In this document: positions 34,634 to 48,291 of the stretch, piece after piece
Numbering within the stretch: the stretch's first letter is position 1
Layout: each line of letters begins with the position of its first letter
From: Hermodice carunculata
Taxonomy: Eukaryota > Annelida > Polychaeta > Eunicida > Amphinomidae
Direction of reading: 5' to 3'
Length of the DNA stretch: 64,000 bases
Assembly (NCBI GenBank): GCA_964020975.1
Contig: OZ026628.1
Coordinates: 66,672,689-66,736,688, forward strand
The notes under the pieces: generated by a model
The model's database searches: none
What the model was told of the DNA's origin: nothing
The model's input: the letters and a program-made list of their open reading frames with translations, nothing else
Made by a program: the position numbers and the translations under genes

Positions 34634-37623
34634 AAGTTAATTCAAAGTATCAAGTTTCTTTTTTTTTTTTGGCGGGGTGGGGTGTTTAGTTATTGGTTTT
34701 GTCTTGCTTTTGACAAGATAAAAACAATATAAAAGACAAAAATAGTGTTCCATTACTTGACAGTTACTTTGGAATCAATCATGGTTAATCCTTACAAGTC
34801 GCTTAAATTGGGACCTGTACCGAACACCAGAGGATGCTACATTGATGATCCGTATGGACAGCTCAAAGTTGTTCCCTAGTTGATGTTGCTGTGAAATGCT
34901 CAGAATTTCTCACTTTGGGCAGTGATCCACTTGATCGCAGTCTATGATTTTTGAATTGCTCTGTAAGCCTCATTCCACACAAGTACTTCCACAAATTTGT
35001 GACACACATGCCAAAATTTAAAACTCAATATAGCAGCCCCAGACTTGAATATTATGCAAAAGCATCTTTATTTTTCTTAAATATTGCTAAACACATAATG
35101 CAACAAGGTATGAATCTAAAGATGGAAAAGTGTGAGATGGTTAGAAGTGACAGATGCAGATGGTCAAAATAAATATTGCCTCATCATTAAAAAATACAAA
35201 ATCTATTCACCCAGTTTTCCTCTTTTCTGATGAATTTTATCCCTTCAACACTAGGATTATGTTATATTTGAACAGCTGTGGATTATTTACAGAAATTTTC
35301 ATTTTCTTTGGAGGACAGTGCGTCAACAGATATTTCTAAAATTAAAAGTATTCAGCAAAGCTTTTGGGGACCTTGGACCTGAAAAGCAATAATCTGATAA
35401 GTTGCAACTAGTACATAAAAGAGACACCTACAGATAAAAGCAAAAAGAAATTAGCATGAAATTAAGAAATATTTGCAATGGACATTGCTTTGACATGCGA
35501 TGTCCGTCACATTAGAGTTGGGCAGGTTGTGGACATCATTTTTGTCCAGTTATCGGGTGAGGTGCACTGGCATGTGCCAAGCCCACGATGCCAGCTTCAA
35601 TCACCCGGGTCATTGTAGCATAACACACACAAAAGCGACCCTCACTGCTCATACTTACATTTGCCCCTTAATTTTTCTGCCAATCATATGAAATTAAGTG
35701 CACAGAAAAATGAGAAATGACAAGAAACTGATTTGCTCAAGTGTTGAGTTCCAGAAACTCAGGTGGCTGTGGCTTACCGGAATGTGGGCGGGACACGCGT
35801 TATGGTCTGATAATACATCAGGCTCTCTCCTATACATGTACTTGTAATGCTACATGTAAAAGTTAGACTAAATGTAAATATTAAGTTTTGGACATAAATT
35901 TGGTCTTATCAATCCAGTTCTTATAGCCTTAAAGTAGGCAACAATGAGTGGGGTTCCTCCTGATGATACCCCACCATTGATTGGAGTAATATTGACAGTT
36001 TTGCAGTTGCGGCCAAAGGAACACAAAGAAATTATCTGTTATAAAATGGAAAAATACAAAAGATGGAAAAAATTACAGACATCATGTTTGCTTTACCAAT
36101 TAAAAATGAAAATTCATTTTGGAAATATTTATGGCTGTACGGTGCTAAAATTTGGAAATATTTCATGGACTGGCTGACCCAACTTGTATTGTAAGACACT
36201 TAGTGCTAAAATTGATCTGTTCTGGGTTTTTTTTAAAATTAAATGTAGGGACACATTTTTGACAGCTGTACACTTAATGTGATTTCATCCAAACACCATG
36301 ATTCCTGTTTCTGAGGAATACTGTTACACTGGTGTATATAAAAAATGTAAAATGCATAGATCATGCAGAAAGGACAAGTCTCTGTGTAGATGAAGGGATT
36401 CTTCAGTTGGGGCTGGGGGGAGGGCAGACAGAACAGGAATTATATTCAGGTGAATTTAGGTAAAACCAGATTTCTGCTGTACATATGTAACATACAAATA
36501 TTTTCCCCATAGAGGACACCCTGAAAGTTAGTTGGCATTCTGCCCCCGGCATGTACATTTTACTGGAAGAAATACAATTAATTTACCAATCTGTACATTT
36601 ATGCATTGCCATTTACAATACTTCAACAGTGGTCTCTGCAGCTTAAAAAAGAAGGGAGATTTACCCTGCCCTTTTTTCTGTGATATTTTCATCATGCTTT
36701 GATGGTTTATAGCATATTCCCAATCTGGACTGCAATCTTCAGTATGTAAGCTAAATTCAAAGAAAATCATATATAAGAAGAAGTATTTTCACGATAATTT
36801 ATATACAATTATCAACGTCTTCAGTTTTGTGTGAAAGATATGCTATATTTTATCTAGAATCTTACTTTTGAGGTGCCTATATGGTCCCCTACCTATGTTG
36901 ACAAGTTACCCTTTTCAGATCCAACTGCTCTGTCCTTGTCAAAACCTGGAGAGACCACTGCTTCAAATTTGATTAAAAAAACAAAACAAAACAAAATGCA
37001 CACACAAACCTGAAATATTTCATTTCATTTTTTATTCAACATTTAAAATCTATACTCTTCTACAGGTTATACTTTGATGTACATAAACTGAATACTCTAA
37101 ATCCATTAAAGAACCATATATATTTTACAGTTTTAGCCACTATTTTTTTTCCTTGTGATCAGAATTGGTACAAGATTCTACGCCCTTGGCAGTGTGCACC
37201 GACTCAGAGTATGAAGTGTTTGAAGGATGCCTTTGTGGCACAGAAAATAAAAGTTCTGCTCAAGGACCCACTGCTTTGAACCAATTTTTCTGTAATACGA
37301 CACCCAGCAACCCATATCAGGAAGGCCTTCCATATCTGATGAAGTTACAATGACCTGTAAATACAAACAGATACATGTTGTTAGGGATGGGTGCATAGTG
37401 TTAGCCAGGGATACATCCAGGCATCATTTCCATGGCAGATCGGCAAAGTGGTCAGCCAAAAAAGGGGGAAAGTGTCATATATTTACGGTAGGCAGGATCT
37501 TTTTGCTTCTTAATCTGACAGAAATGTCAAAAATTGGCATTGCGATTGCATAGAAAAGACAAGTTTTGCATACTTATCGTACAGAAATGGCCATGCTGCC
37601 CGCACAGACAAAGCAGAAATCAG
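34634..37623. other. Intron, no gene seen
   Basis: About 3 kb of AT-rich sequence. The only oddity is a 20-bp exact match (36,071-36,090) to the ZAD-like ORF region at 33,788-33,807. Confidence 0.45.
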
Positions 37624-38619
37624 CTAGAAAAGAAGATTTGCTTCAAAGCAAATCTGTCTGTGTGCCTTCAAAAGTTGTAAATATTAAATGCTACAACTTT
37701 AATCATTTGGTACTTCATGTTACATTAAGCGTATGGCTGGATTAAAATTTCAAAGTCCAAATAACCTTGACCTTTGACCTTTACAGGTAACATGTAAGTT
37801 TCAAAATGTGCAGTGTTACAGTAGCTACAATTTCAGCCCAACATGATCAAAATTGGATTAAAATTGACCAAGTTATGGCAAGATGAAACCTTCAAAGGGC
37901 CAAATGACCTTTACCGTTGCCTTTTTGAGGTTACATGATCTTATAAAAGCGTGCAGTGTTGCTATACCTACAATTTGAGTCCAACATGATTAGAATTGGT
38001 TGGAAATTGGCCAACTTATGACTAGATAAAACTTTCAAAGGTCCAAATGACCTTGACCTTCAACCTTTAGAGGTCATATGTAAATTTCAAAATGTGCAGT
38101 GTTACAATAGCTATAATTTGAGCCTAACATGATCTAAATTGGATAAAAATTGACCAAGTTATGGCTAGAAGAAAATTCACCATGGTAAGTGGCCTTTGAC
38201 TTTGAAATGACCTTTGACCTTGAGATGACCTCTACCTGAGGTGAATCTTGACCTCGAAAATGACATTTTGGTCTAAAATTGACCTTTGACCTTGACATGA
38301 CTCTGACATTTGAGATTACCTTTACCTTGCTACGATCGAACTCCTATACCTGTATACACTCGGACCAACATCTGCTATACTATATAAGATATTGAAGATT
38401 TAAAACTTTAATTAGCCCTCATTTGCATAATTTTGAAAAGCATGACCTCTCATTATAAAAGGCCAGACTTCATCTATAGAAGTATACTTGTGCCAAGTTT
38501 GGAGTTTCTACGTGTAATACTTTCCAAATGAAATGTCGGACAGATTTGCCTGTAAAGAAAGAAAGAAGAAAGAATAATTCCTAGAAAAACAATTTGTCTG
38601 TGTTGACAGACAGACATAA
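37624..38619 (-). mobile_element. Family D Helitron-like element, copy 2
   Basis: Left end CTAGAAAAG, hairpin GATTTGCTTCAAAGCAAATC, TGTCTGTGTG. Right end TGTCTGT-GTTG-ACAGACA then GACATAA. The minus strand therefore ends hairpin plus CTAG. The body is built of repeated units (CAGTGTTAC, CAACATGATCAAAATTGGAT, TGACCAAGTTATGGC) and carries DR1 sites at 37,768, 38,208 and 38,280. Confidence 0.7.
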
Positions 38620-39163
38620 CTAAGAGAGACCTTTTTTTATCACAGTTAGAATGGCAGCCACTTCACAAGCAGTTGGTCTGAAACAAAGCTTACCAGGACC
38701 CAAGTAAAGTCAGAAAATGTAGATGCCCCATTTTAAATTCCTTGCTAATACCCTGGATGGGTGTGTCCTTGTGACTGAAGATTGCACAGTTATCAGAAGT
38801 ATCCATACATAAGAACCAATTAGGTTATTAAATATTAAGAAGAATAAAAAAAAGATATGTGTGAAAAAGGGCAAGTGTAATCCTGTAAGCACTTTTTAAT
38901 TATAACAAGAATTGAAAAATCAACATTTACAAGATTAATACAACACATGATTACGTGTTGCTTTCAGCAGTATGTCATTCTAGGATCAAAAAAGGTCCAC
39001 CATGGTGTTGGACATAATGTTTCAATTTTATTTACAGGCATGTCAATAGATACATGTCTATCACATCTATTAGAAAATCTGGATGAAAAATAGTTGTAAG
39101 CATAATAAAAAGTGTCACACTGTGTTTAAATTAACACTAAAAGCAAAACATGTGAATATTTTA
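38620..39163. other. Intron, no feature seen
   Basis: No gene or repeat recognised between the D and B copies. Confidence 0.45.
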
Positions 39164-41200
39164 ACAAGAGGCCTATGGGCCTGGAGCTCTGCTGACACAT
39201 ATGGGGACTAATAATAGAATAATGGGTCAATTTTATTTTAGGTATGATACATATATACATATCCTATAAATCTGGTATGACCAGCTGCATTCTTTGCTGA
39301 AATATTAATCTGGTAAAAGTTTCAATACACTTTGACTCAAGAGCTTCCATTCTGCAGTTGGCGTCACCAGTATCACCCTTGAGACTTTGACTTGAACCAC
39401 CATCCAACAAAATATCATCAAAATCCACCAAAAGTTAAAGATGTTAGAATAGTCAGAAGATTTTCACATTTGGACCCAGGTAAGTTTATTAGTAGGTGGA
39501 GCCACCAATATGATACTCAACTTAGTCCTTTTATATGCTTTCAGTTCTGAAAATTATATGGACCATGGTAAAGGAATTACATTCAGACAAATTCATTTGA
39601 TGTGTTCAGGATTATATTTCCTATAATTTTTAAGAGAAAACACTGAACTTTCACTAACAGCTTCTCATTTATATCTACATGTAGTACGTATTAACAAAAT
39701 TAATTGTCTCAGTTGTCATCACTTCTTCAGATTTGCTCTCATAAAGTTTACCTAGCCCTGGTAACAGAATTACATCTGAAAAAGGAAGGTTCTCAACCTT
39801 TCAGAACAAGTTTGCAAATCTCTGTGAAGAGTCTAACCGATTTTCCTTTCAATTAAATTCAAACGAAAGATCAGTAACAAAGGATTAAAAACTTGCAATG
39901 GCTTTCCCGAGTTTATTTCAGTTCTTTTTCTCGTTAAGGTCCAATGCTGGTAATGGAATTACTGTGTGTGGTATGGAATTACCTGTCTGAATTTACAGGC
40001 GGATTTACTGATTATCAACATCAATCACATATAATTTCATTTAATTTGTAATTCACCATTACATTCTTGTAAGTCTGATTCCATTTTAAGTACTTTGAAG
40101 TAATTATATTGTGACAAAGTTGAAATGCATCTAACATGTCAAGGATGTAATTCCATTACCATGTGATAATGGAATTACAATAGGTTCTCTGAAAAGTTCT
40201 TGAAAACAGTACTTCTTAAATAAGAATTAATTGAATGAATTTATTGATGTTTTATGAACTCCACACAAATAACAATGAATTAATTCACGTTTTATGAACT
40301 CTCTACAAATCTGTTTAGAAGATGGCAGAAATAAATTTTATTTTTGAATTCCCTGCAAATTTACCAGTTGTCCACCTTTTCCACATATAATTTCATTTCA
40401 TTTATAAATCATTCATATAACGTCTGCTTTGATTTTTCAGTCGTTACATGGTTAGAAAGTTAAAGTACGTAAAGGTTGTAGTTGATTTATGTGGTAAGGG
40501 AATAACAGTTGACTTCTTAAAAACCTAATATTTTGTTATTAAAATAAACTGAATGAATCTATTTTTTCCTTTACAAACTCCTAACAAATCTTTTAAGAGG
40601 ATATCAGGTATAAATTAAATTTTGGAGCAGTGATATTTCCTGGAGTGGCAACATGTATGGAAAGTGTAATTCTGTTACCGAGTGATAACAGAATTACAGT
40701 AAGTAACAAGATCATACATAATGTCAAACATCCTAATTTTAACCATGATACATATACACATGTTCATGTATGCAATAAGTTTGGTCATACTAACTGCATT
40801 TTTTGCCAAAATAATGAATTTACATAAGTTTGAACACATTTTGACTTATAATTTCTGTACAACTATGGGTGGTGCCACCAGTATCAACCTTGATCGAGAT
40901 TTTGACCTCCCCCATACTCCCTCTACATTTCATGAATATCCACCGAAAATCAAAGGTGTGAGAGTTCACAAGATTTTCACATTTTGACCCGTATATTATA
41001 TTATACTGTACGTGCCACCACCAAGATCAGACTTGACCTAGATTTTCATACACCCTATAAGTCCTGAAGGTTATATGGGGTCAACCTGAAAACTGTGCAC
41101 AGTATCATGCTAATAAGTGAAAGTTTACAGACAGCAAATGAACAGACAGACATGCGCAGTCGCACAAGCTCTGCAACCTTAGGTCAGCAGAGCTAAAAAT
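39164..41200 (-). mobile_element. Family B Helentron-like element, copy 5
   Basis: The left end is ACAAGAGGCCTATGGGCCTG with GCTCTGCTGAC. The right end is the hairpin AGCTCTGC ... GCAGAGCT plus AAAAAT. Both terminal signatures are present. The B body is seen at 39,240-39,560 and 40,700-41,150, with a different motif-rich block between. Confidence 0.7.
39560..40700. repeat. Block with scattered GGTAATGGAATTAC motifs
   Basis: At least eight copies in both orientations lie near 39,570, 39,760, 39,953, 39,972, 40,145, 40,169, 40,664 and 40,686. Two pairs form short palindromes (GTAATTCCATTACC with GATAATGGAATTAC; GTAATTCTGTTACC with GATAACAGAATTAC). The block splits the family B copy and is likely a separate insertion. 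Confidence 0.65.
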
Positions 41201-41944
41201 TGGACTTAAATCTTGGAATCCAGTTTAATGATAATTAAAGTCTTGGTCATGGACATCATCTCTATTCCTCCTTGACAAGTGAAAATAGATGAGCATCACA
41301 TTTCTGACAAAATCCATGGTTCATGAAAAAATATTAATTTACAAGTGAAAGAAAAATGCACTGACACATATCGTTGCAGCAGTACAACATATACATGTTC
41401 TTCCTGATTAAGCAATTGATACCAATTCAATACTTAAAATTCTATGCTTTTGATGATGGATATCATATGTGACTTCCAATTAACAATGTTATAACAAGTG
41501 TCATAATGACGAATGACATGGCAATACAGCTTTATGTCATAAAAGCCACATGCCTGGTAAGGCTATCGAAAATTGAAATAGTATTTTCGTATAAGATCAC
41601 AAGATGTTATCATATAATTATGGTAAAACTTGTTCCAATAAAAGCAGGGAAAACACTAGAAGCAGTGGCCAAAAGGCATACTGGATACCTCCTGCAACAC
41701 GTGAACTCATACAATATGCCTCAATGTTTTCCATAACCTTCCACAGAGAAAACAACTGTTGCTTTTAAACAGACTTTTCATTTGTATTTTACCTTCAAAA
41801 AGGAAGCAAAATACATGTACCCTCATGCTCCCTTCCAATGTTTGAACAAAGTGGATATTAATAAATGAGTCAACAGAAAACAAAGCATCTGTACTTATTA
41901 GCTTGTACATGTATTAAGAAGCCTGCTGTGACCTTGAGTGAGTC
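41201..41944. other. Intron, no feature seen
   Basis: No gene or repeat recognised. Confidence 0.45.
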
Positions 41945-42800
41945 TCGACAAGATTATGTCTACAGGTGCATGCTGTGACCTTGACCTACATAGCTCAAGG
42001 TTACTGTTGCTCCATGATACATCCTTTAGTAAAAGAGAATTACCATATAGTTTGAAGAAGATCAATGCATTAGTGAAGGAGTTAGAATCCAGACAAGATT
42101 ATGTCTACAGGAGGCTGCTGTGACCTTGACCTACATAGCTAAAAGTCACTCTTGCTTCATGGCACACCCTTCAGTAAAGGAGATATAAGCATACAAAGTC
42201 TCAAGAAGATCCCCCCATTAATGAAGGAGTTAGAATCCTGACAAGATTATGTCTACAGGTGCCTGCTGTGACCCTGACCTAGATATAACAGAAGGTCATC
42301 GTTGTGTCAAGACACAATCTTTAGTGACAGAGAGTGTGGACAAGATTACATCTACAGATGGATGGACAGACACACAGATGGACAGACACTGTTGCTTTAT
42401 GACACACCTTTGAGTGATAGACAACCCTTCAGTGATAGACAATAACCATAACCCCCCCTCCATGAAGGAGTTAGAGATCATTATGTCTACAGGCCTACCA
42501 GCAGATGCCTGTTGTGACCTTGACTTACATAGCTCAAGGTCACTGTTGCTCCTTGACACGCCCTTTAGTAAAGAAGAATTCAGTACAAAGTTTGAAGAAG
42601 ATCCATGCATTAATGAAGGTATCAGAGTCCGGACAAGATTATGTCTGCAGGTGCCTGCTGTGACCTAGACCTACATGACTGAAGTTCATCATTACTTTAT
42701 GAAGCACCCTTTAGTGACAAGGAGCCATACAAAGTGAAGATTTGAGCACTACTGAAGGAGATTGAGTCTGCATAAGATTACATAGATCTACAGACGGATG
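41945..42800. repeat. Degenerate tandem array, ~145-155-bp units
   Basis: Units begin near GACAAGATTATGTCTACAGG at about 41,948, 42,093 and 42,240, with weaker starts at 42,334, 42,478, 42,633 and 42,773. Each holds GTGACCTTGACCTACATAGC, a CCTTTAGTAAA phrase and GAAGGAGTTAGA. The right edge has GGATGGACGGACA. The open frames here follow the repeat and are not genes. Confidence 0.85.
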
Positions 42801-43023
42801 GACGGACATCTCTTGCATGTTACACTCACGTACTAACAATGAGCTGACAGATAGACATGGTGAAACCAGTATACCCCCCTCCACTTCGTTGCTGGGGGTA
42901 AATAATTCTGAGGGTGTCAGACATAATGAATGACACGCACTGTGTGGAAGTGTATTTGGACATCTGAACGGTAAAACAAAGTATATCTGCAAGAAACATG
43001 CACACTGAATCCAATTTTACTTT

Positions 43024-43121
43024 AAAGTAAGTAGTCATTTAGAAGCTCCCCATGATATTATGACAGGAGCGTTAGCTTAGGTCATAATATCCAGAGGAGC
43101 TTCTAAATGACTTCTTACCCT
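43024..43121. repeat. Hairpin with ~40-bp arms
   Basis: The arm AGTCATTTAGAAGCTCC ... ATATTATGAC is followed after 16 nt by its near-perfect complement. It could be a tiny fold-back MITE or a structured intronic RNA. No flanking duplication was found. Confidence 0.8.
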
Positions 43122-46100
43122 AATTAGAACACAATGATTGACATCAAATCCGTCCAATGAAATGAGTTCAAATGCACTCTGTGATAGCCTAATGAATTGT
43201 CTTTTGTGTAGTTACGCGGGACTAATTTCACAATAACCTGACACAAGCATGCCACGTGAACCTGTGTAAACCGGTAAAAATCGCTTGCACAGTGACAGAC
43301 TCGGACAGGTTTTACTTTGGCAAAAATTGGTGGAAATTCCTAATGAATTTGTTTCCAATAGCTATACAAGACTTTCTTTTCTATGACAATAACTAAATGG
43401 AAGAAAAAGTGGCAGCTAAAAAGAACTTGTTACAGCTGAAATTTTGAACATAAAAGTGTTGGAAACCGCACCCAAATTAACCAGGCACAACAAGTGGGCC
43501 AAGTGCTGGGGTTTGGTGTGATAGGGCTGTGTGGCGAAATGGACAGCCTCTTGAAGCTAAAAGGGATAACAGTACACTAGTCCCTTTTCAGGAAACTTGT
43601 GTGATACTGATGCCCCAAAATAGCACATTGTGTGCATTTTTTTTGTTTTTGTTCAGAAGTGCAGACACCAAAATGTTAGTAACCCTTACCTGCCAAATAT
43701 GCTGATGCAAACTTGTTTAGCTCTGCAATTTACTTATGAGACGCCAACATACCGTGGCTAAAAAGGGCCTATGTTGAAGGATGAAGATGATAGCTTCGTG
43801 TAAGGGTGGATAGTGATCCGTGAGGTAGCCGATGTGTCTTTTCCCTTGATCAAAGATCTATGTTATGTGTGTACTAAGTGTATACATCTTAATATCTATA
43901 CATATAGTGTACATATTGAGATCCCTGACTTTGCCTGTCAAGATTGTTTTAAGTTTTGATCACAGCATAAGTACCTTCTGTGTTTTTGCCACCTTCAATG
44001 GACATAGCAAAACACTGCTCGTGAACAAAAAAAAAAGTTTCCTTGGTGGGCTATGAGAAGGGAAATAGACCTCTTTCATTGGTTGATACATTGGGCATAT
44101 CAATTATTGGATTCTAAGTGCCTGAAAGATACATTTTTTTACTGGACAGCTTACAAGAACACCTGTTTGTTGCACTGATATATATATATATATATATATA
44201 CATGTATATATATATCAGGTGTGGTGGACATAAATGCGACACGGACATAGCATTTTCACATTGTTGTGGACTCGCAACACTCACCTCAGCTTTTCGCCTT
44301 CCATCTTCTTGTCTGCTCCGAAATCATGACATCAACAATTCAGGTGCACAAAGTTCTACCCAAAATGACTTGCATAAACAAAATGTTATCGCGTAACAGC
44401 CATGGCGCATAAGGTGACGGCCATGCAAAATTTACCGACAAAGATGCACCCACCTACTTCACAGTTTTACTATGTTACAATATTATCATGTGTGATAAAT
44501 TATGTGGATTTATACACATATTTAAACCACAAGTCAATCTCAATTTTTTTTACGATACAAACAACTGATATCATGCCCCCCCCCCCAAATAGCCATTTTT
44601 TTACATGAACAAATGGACCAAAAAGCAGATGTCCAATACTAGTATCTGTGCTTGGTTCACTGCCACATGGTCCCGTAGTAGAAGTCTGCCACTAGATGGC
44701 ACTATTTGTATGTATTTAAAATCATGGAACTTTTTAAACTGGGTGGAAATGATACTTTTTTAAAGAATAAGTATGAAATAAAGTAATGAATATTGAAAAG
44801 TGAAAGAAGTATTCAAAGATTTCATTGTGTAGTCTTAGACGTACAGTATTATCCAAGAGCCATTTTGGGGGCCTACAAGGGGCAGACTGATATTTTGTCC
44901 ACTGAATGGACAATATCAACTTAGCTAATTAATACATAAGACAAAAAGTTCATTAAATTATTAAGTATTCAAACTCTAAAATACAACCCAATAATTAATC
45001 TTTATGAAAACCTGCACTTCTGGATTATAAATAAATAATGGAAAATATCTTTGTGGGTTCTCAGATAATAACTTCAAGTAAGTGCATGGGCTTCTAAGAT
45101 TAAGAATCTCATTGGGATGCAGTAAATAAGTTAAAAAGAAAAGGTAAATAAAGCTCAACATTATTTTTTTTCACAAAGTAGGCCTATATAATAAAGTGTG
45201 TTTATATTTAGTGACAATGTCAAGTTTCAGCTATGTCATTTTACACATGAAGTAATGTTTAAAAGTAATTGTCCAATATCACATATTCACCATACTAGCC
45301 ACAAACTCACCTCATGTCACATGTCAAACAATTTGTGTGAGTTTATTTCATATTTTTATAGTAAACATGGAAATATTTTAAAAAGTGATAGGTGCATGTA
45401 TGTACATGACTTTTACATAATTACAAAGTGCCATAAATAAAATATTCTTAAAATTCTGGCCGGGAAAGTAATTTTTTCTGGCTTGACCTGGGACATCACC
45501 AGTGTCACCTGGTTCATTGTTGCCTAATTCCAGCCTACTTTCTGGGTTGAATTTTGCACTATGCTTTGAATTTTGTGACAAAATTGAAAGCAATGCCTAA
45601 ATCTCAACTTGCTGCTTGGTAAAGTAAGGTAAAAAGTTTCAACAAAGTAGAACAACAAAACATGTAAATGGTAATAAGTGAAAATCAACTGTGAAATCAC
45701 AACAAGTACCAATGATGAACAGTATTAGTAAAAAACAAATATTAGGTTTAACTCTTGCTACTGTCTGTTCCAAGGAAAATCATCAGTGTAAGCTCTGCAT
45801 TAATGACTTTCTACAAGAAACATAACAAATTTGCCAGTTTTTATTCCGTAGTAATTGCAGTTTGAAAATACAGCAAAAGACTCTAGTAAAGGAATAGAAT
45901 GTACCAGGAGAGGCCTAGTGCCAAAGAGCTTGGCTTTGGTGCTTTCAAGCCTGGGTATACTATGCAAATTACGGGAAATAATAATATGGTGCAAAATTCC
46001 CATAAATTACACATCTCCACCCAATGAAATAAATGAGAATTTAATGTCCTCTGATGCTCAGAATCCACCACAGAGATCGCTTGACCCTTACGGATTCTGG

Positions 46101-47678
46101 GGGCCTTGGCGGCCCCCAAACCCTCATCCTATTTTGTGCAGCACCTTGCTGCACCTAATGGGGCATGACTCCTCATCTGGCATCCCACAAATTTGTTTTA
46201 AAGCTTTATTTTTTTCTGGGGACAACCCTGGGTTTGTAAAACCAGTTTTTGCTGACAGGCAAGACATGCGTCAACAAAAAACAGTGGATGCTGCAGAAAT
46301 GATATATGATGTTCTTCAGAGTGGATTCTTTCAAAATCAAGACTTTTGGAGGAAAAAAAAAAGCCAGAAAAGGTAGCGATTTTCTCAACATTTTTTTCCG
46401 TTTAGTATTGCAACTTCTGTTATCATGGAAAGATGACATCCCTATACGCTGTAATATTTTATTCATTCAGGGAAACAAAAATGGAAAATACAAAGGGGAT
46501 ATTTGATGCCCCCCCCCCCAAAATAATACAAATGTAGAAGTGACATACAGAACTGTCACAAATTCAGATCCCCAAACAGGTACAAGATGGGGGAATATAC
46601 ATATTTCTATTTTTATTAGCAGGCCTATTTACTTCATGTTGAAACCAAAAATTATGTGAACTATCTAAATGTTTGTTTTAAGCAACCAGGCCATGCAAAA
46701 TGGGGACAATTGTTTGATTTGCACATTATTACACTTTTTATGATGCAGTTCAATCGTGCCATGCTTCCGTGGAATGACCCATTTGTTCTATACTAACACA
46801 CACAGCTTATCTCATCAATGCTGGCCCTCACTATATACACACATGTACATGATTCAGAGGGTCAGCATTATTTAGTGGGAAAGGGGTTGGGTACTTGGGA
46901 TATTACAATATTGAGCCATCCTTTGACAGGGATTGTTACAAAATATCACCTTCATATGGGGGGGGGGGGGAGGGTGTGCATAAAATAAGAAAGCTTAACA
47001 TAAACCAAAATGAGCATGGGCTGTTCATATAGCCCTTGGACTGTAAGTACTGGTTTAGTAATAATCTAAGAAATTGATAGACTTGAACCTGGAAGTATTT
47101 TCTTGAACATTTTTCCTTCATTTAAAAGTAAGAATTTGATTTAATTCTGTTTTAATTTCACACATAATCCAAACAAGATTTATTTTTATTTATGTATGGC
47201 AGATGAGAATTGTTCACAGTGTATATTGCCAATGTCTGCAATAAAAATAGATCCAATTTTTCAGTCAACATTGATATTAATGCTTTCAGACTTTTCGGGG
47301 TTTACAGCTTATAATTTACAAGCATCAGTCTTTTTTCCCTTAATTCTTGTATGACTATTTGCTCAAGCTACAGTAATGTTAAAAATATGATTTTTACAGT
47401 AATTCCACAAATTTACAGATGTCATTTACAATGTATTAAAACAGAGAATTGAGACATATAGGTTAACCTGTGCCCTCAAAATATGTACTTTTGGTAATTG
47501 TGATGTACATCAGGCAACATTGCATACCTAGGATGTTTACTAACAGACCTAATCATAATGGATGCTTTCCTTGATAGAACTTCTACTTGGGAATGATAAC
47601 GTTTTTGATGTATGCACTCGTACAAAACAAATCACGGACTTGCACTGAAAATCACCTCACAGTATGGCTTCTAGAATT
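43122..47678. other. Intron, no gene seen
   Basis: About 4.6 kb without a recognised gene. It contains a (TA)n stretch near 44,180-44,217, a C run near 44,577, a GGGGGCC/GGCCCCC hairpin near 46,100, and C and G runs near 46,511 and 46,960. The 173-codon + frame at 45,855-46,376 has no domain I recognise. Confidence 0.45.
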
Positions 47679-47945
47679 ATAAGCTTGTGGTATGTTGGAA
47701 CCTGACTCTGTATTTAATGTGAAATATGGAACACAAATGTAAGCCTGTAATATGTTGGCACTTTGACTCGGTAATAAGTATGAACTGGGAAACACCAATG
47801 CAAGCTTGTTATTTGCTGGTGCTTGACTGGCCATTTAAAATTAACAATGATACACCAATGTAAGCTTGCAATAGGTCGGTACTTGTCTTGAGCTGTATTT
47901 AATATGAGTTATGATACACCTATATATGTAAACTTGTAATATGTT
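47679..47945. repeat. Tandem array, ~60-66-bp units, about 4 copies
   Basis: Units begin TAAGCTTGTAATATGTTGG and continue through a TTTAATATGA-type core to ACACCAATG. Moderately diverged. Confidence 0.8.
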
Positions 47946-48291
47946 GGCTCAATAAAATATACATCAAAACAAAAAGATCTAGAATTGTACTACTTTTACA
48001 CACTTGAATTGCTTAGTTAGACATTACATAACTGAACTAAAATGTTTTCTGCACCACAATTAATGAAAATTTGTGAAAGGTAGGCAATCTTTGAGCTTTA
48101 AATGTGAGGAAATCACAAAACTCCTCATATGCATGCATCTGATCAGTGTTGTGAATGTGATTTACACTGCTTCCGTCCTTTTACAAAAGCCATAATCAAA
48201 GGCCTAGACAAAGAAAGGACATTACCAAGATGGCAAAAGCCTGGAATATCAGTTCATCTGGTAGACCCATGTACAACATAATTCCATCCAT
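47946..48291. other. Intron, no feature seen
   Basis: Nothing recognised. Confidence 0.45.

Noticed and set aside
36390-36430. Possible promoter from GGGGCTGGGGGGAGGG
   Set aside because: Isolated G-rich stretch with no other promoter motif or exon nearby.
45855-46376. 173-codon + frame
   Set aside because: No recognisable domain, AT-intron composition, and it overlaps a GGCCCCC hairpin repeat. Likely chance.
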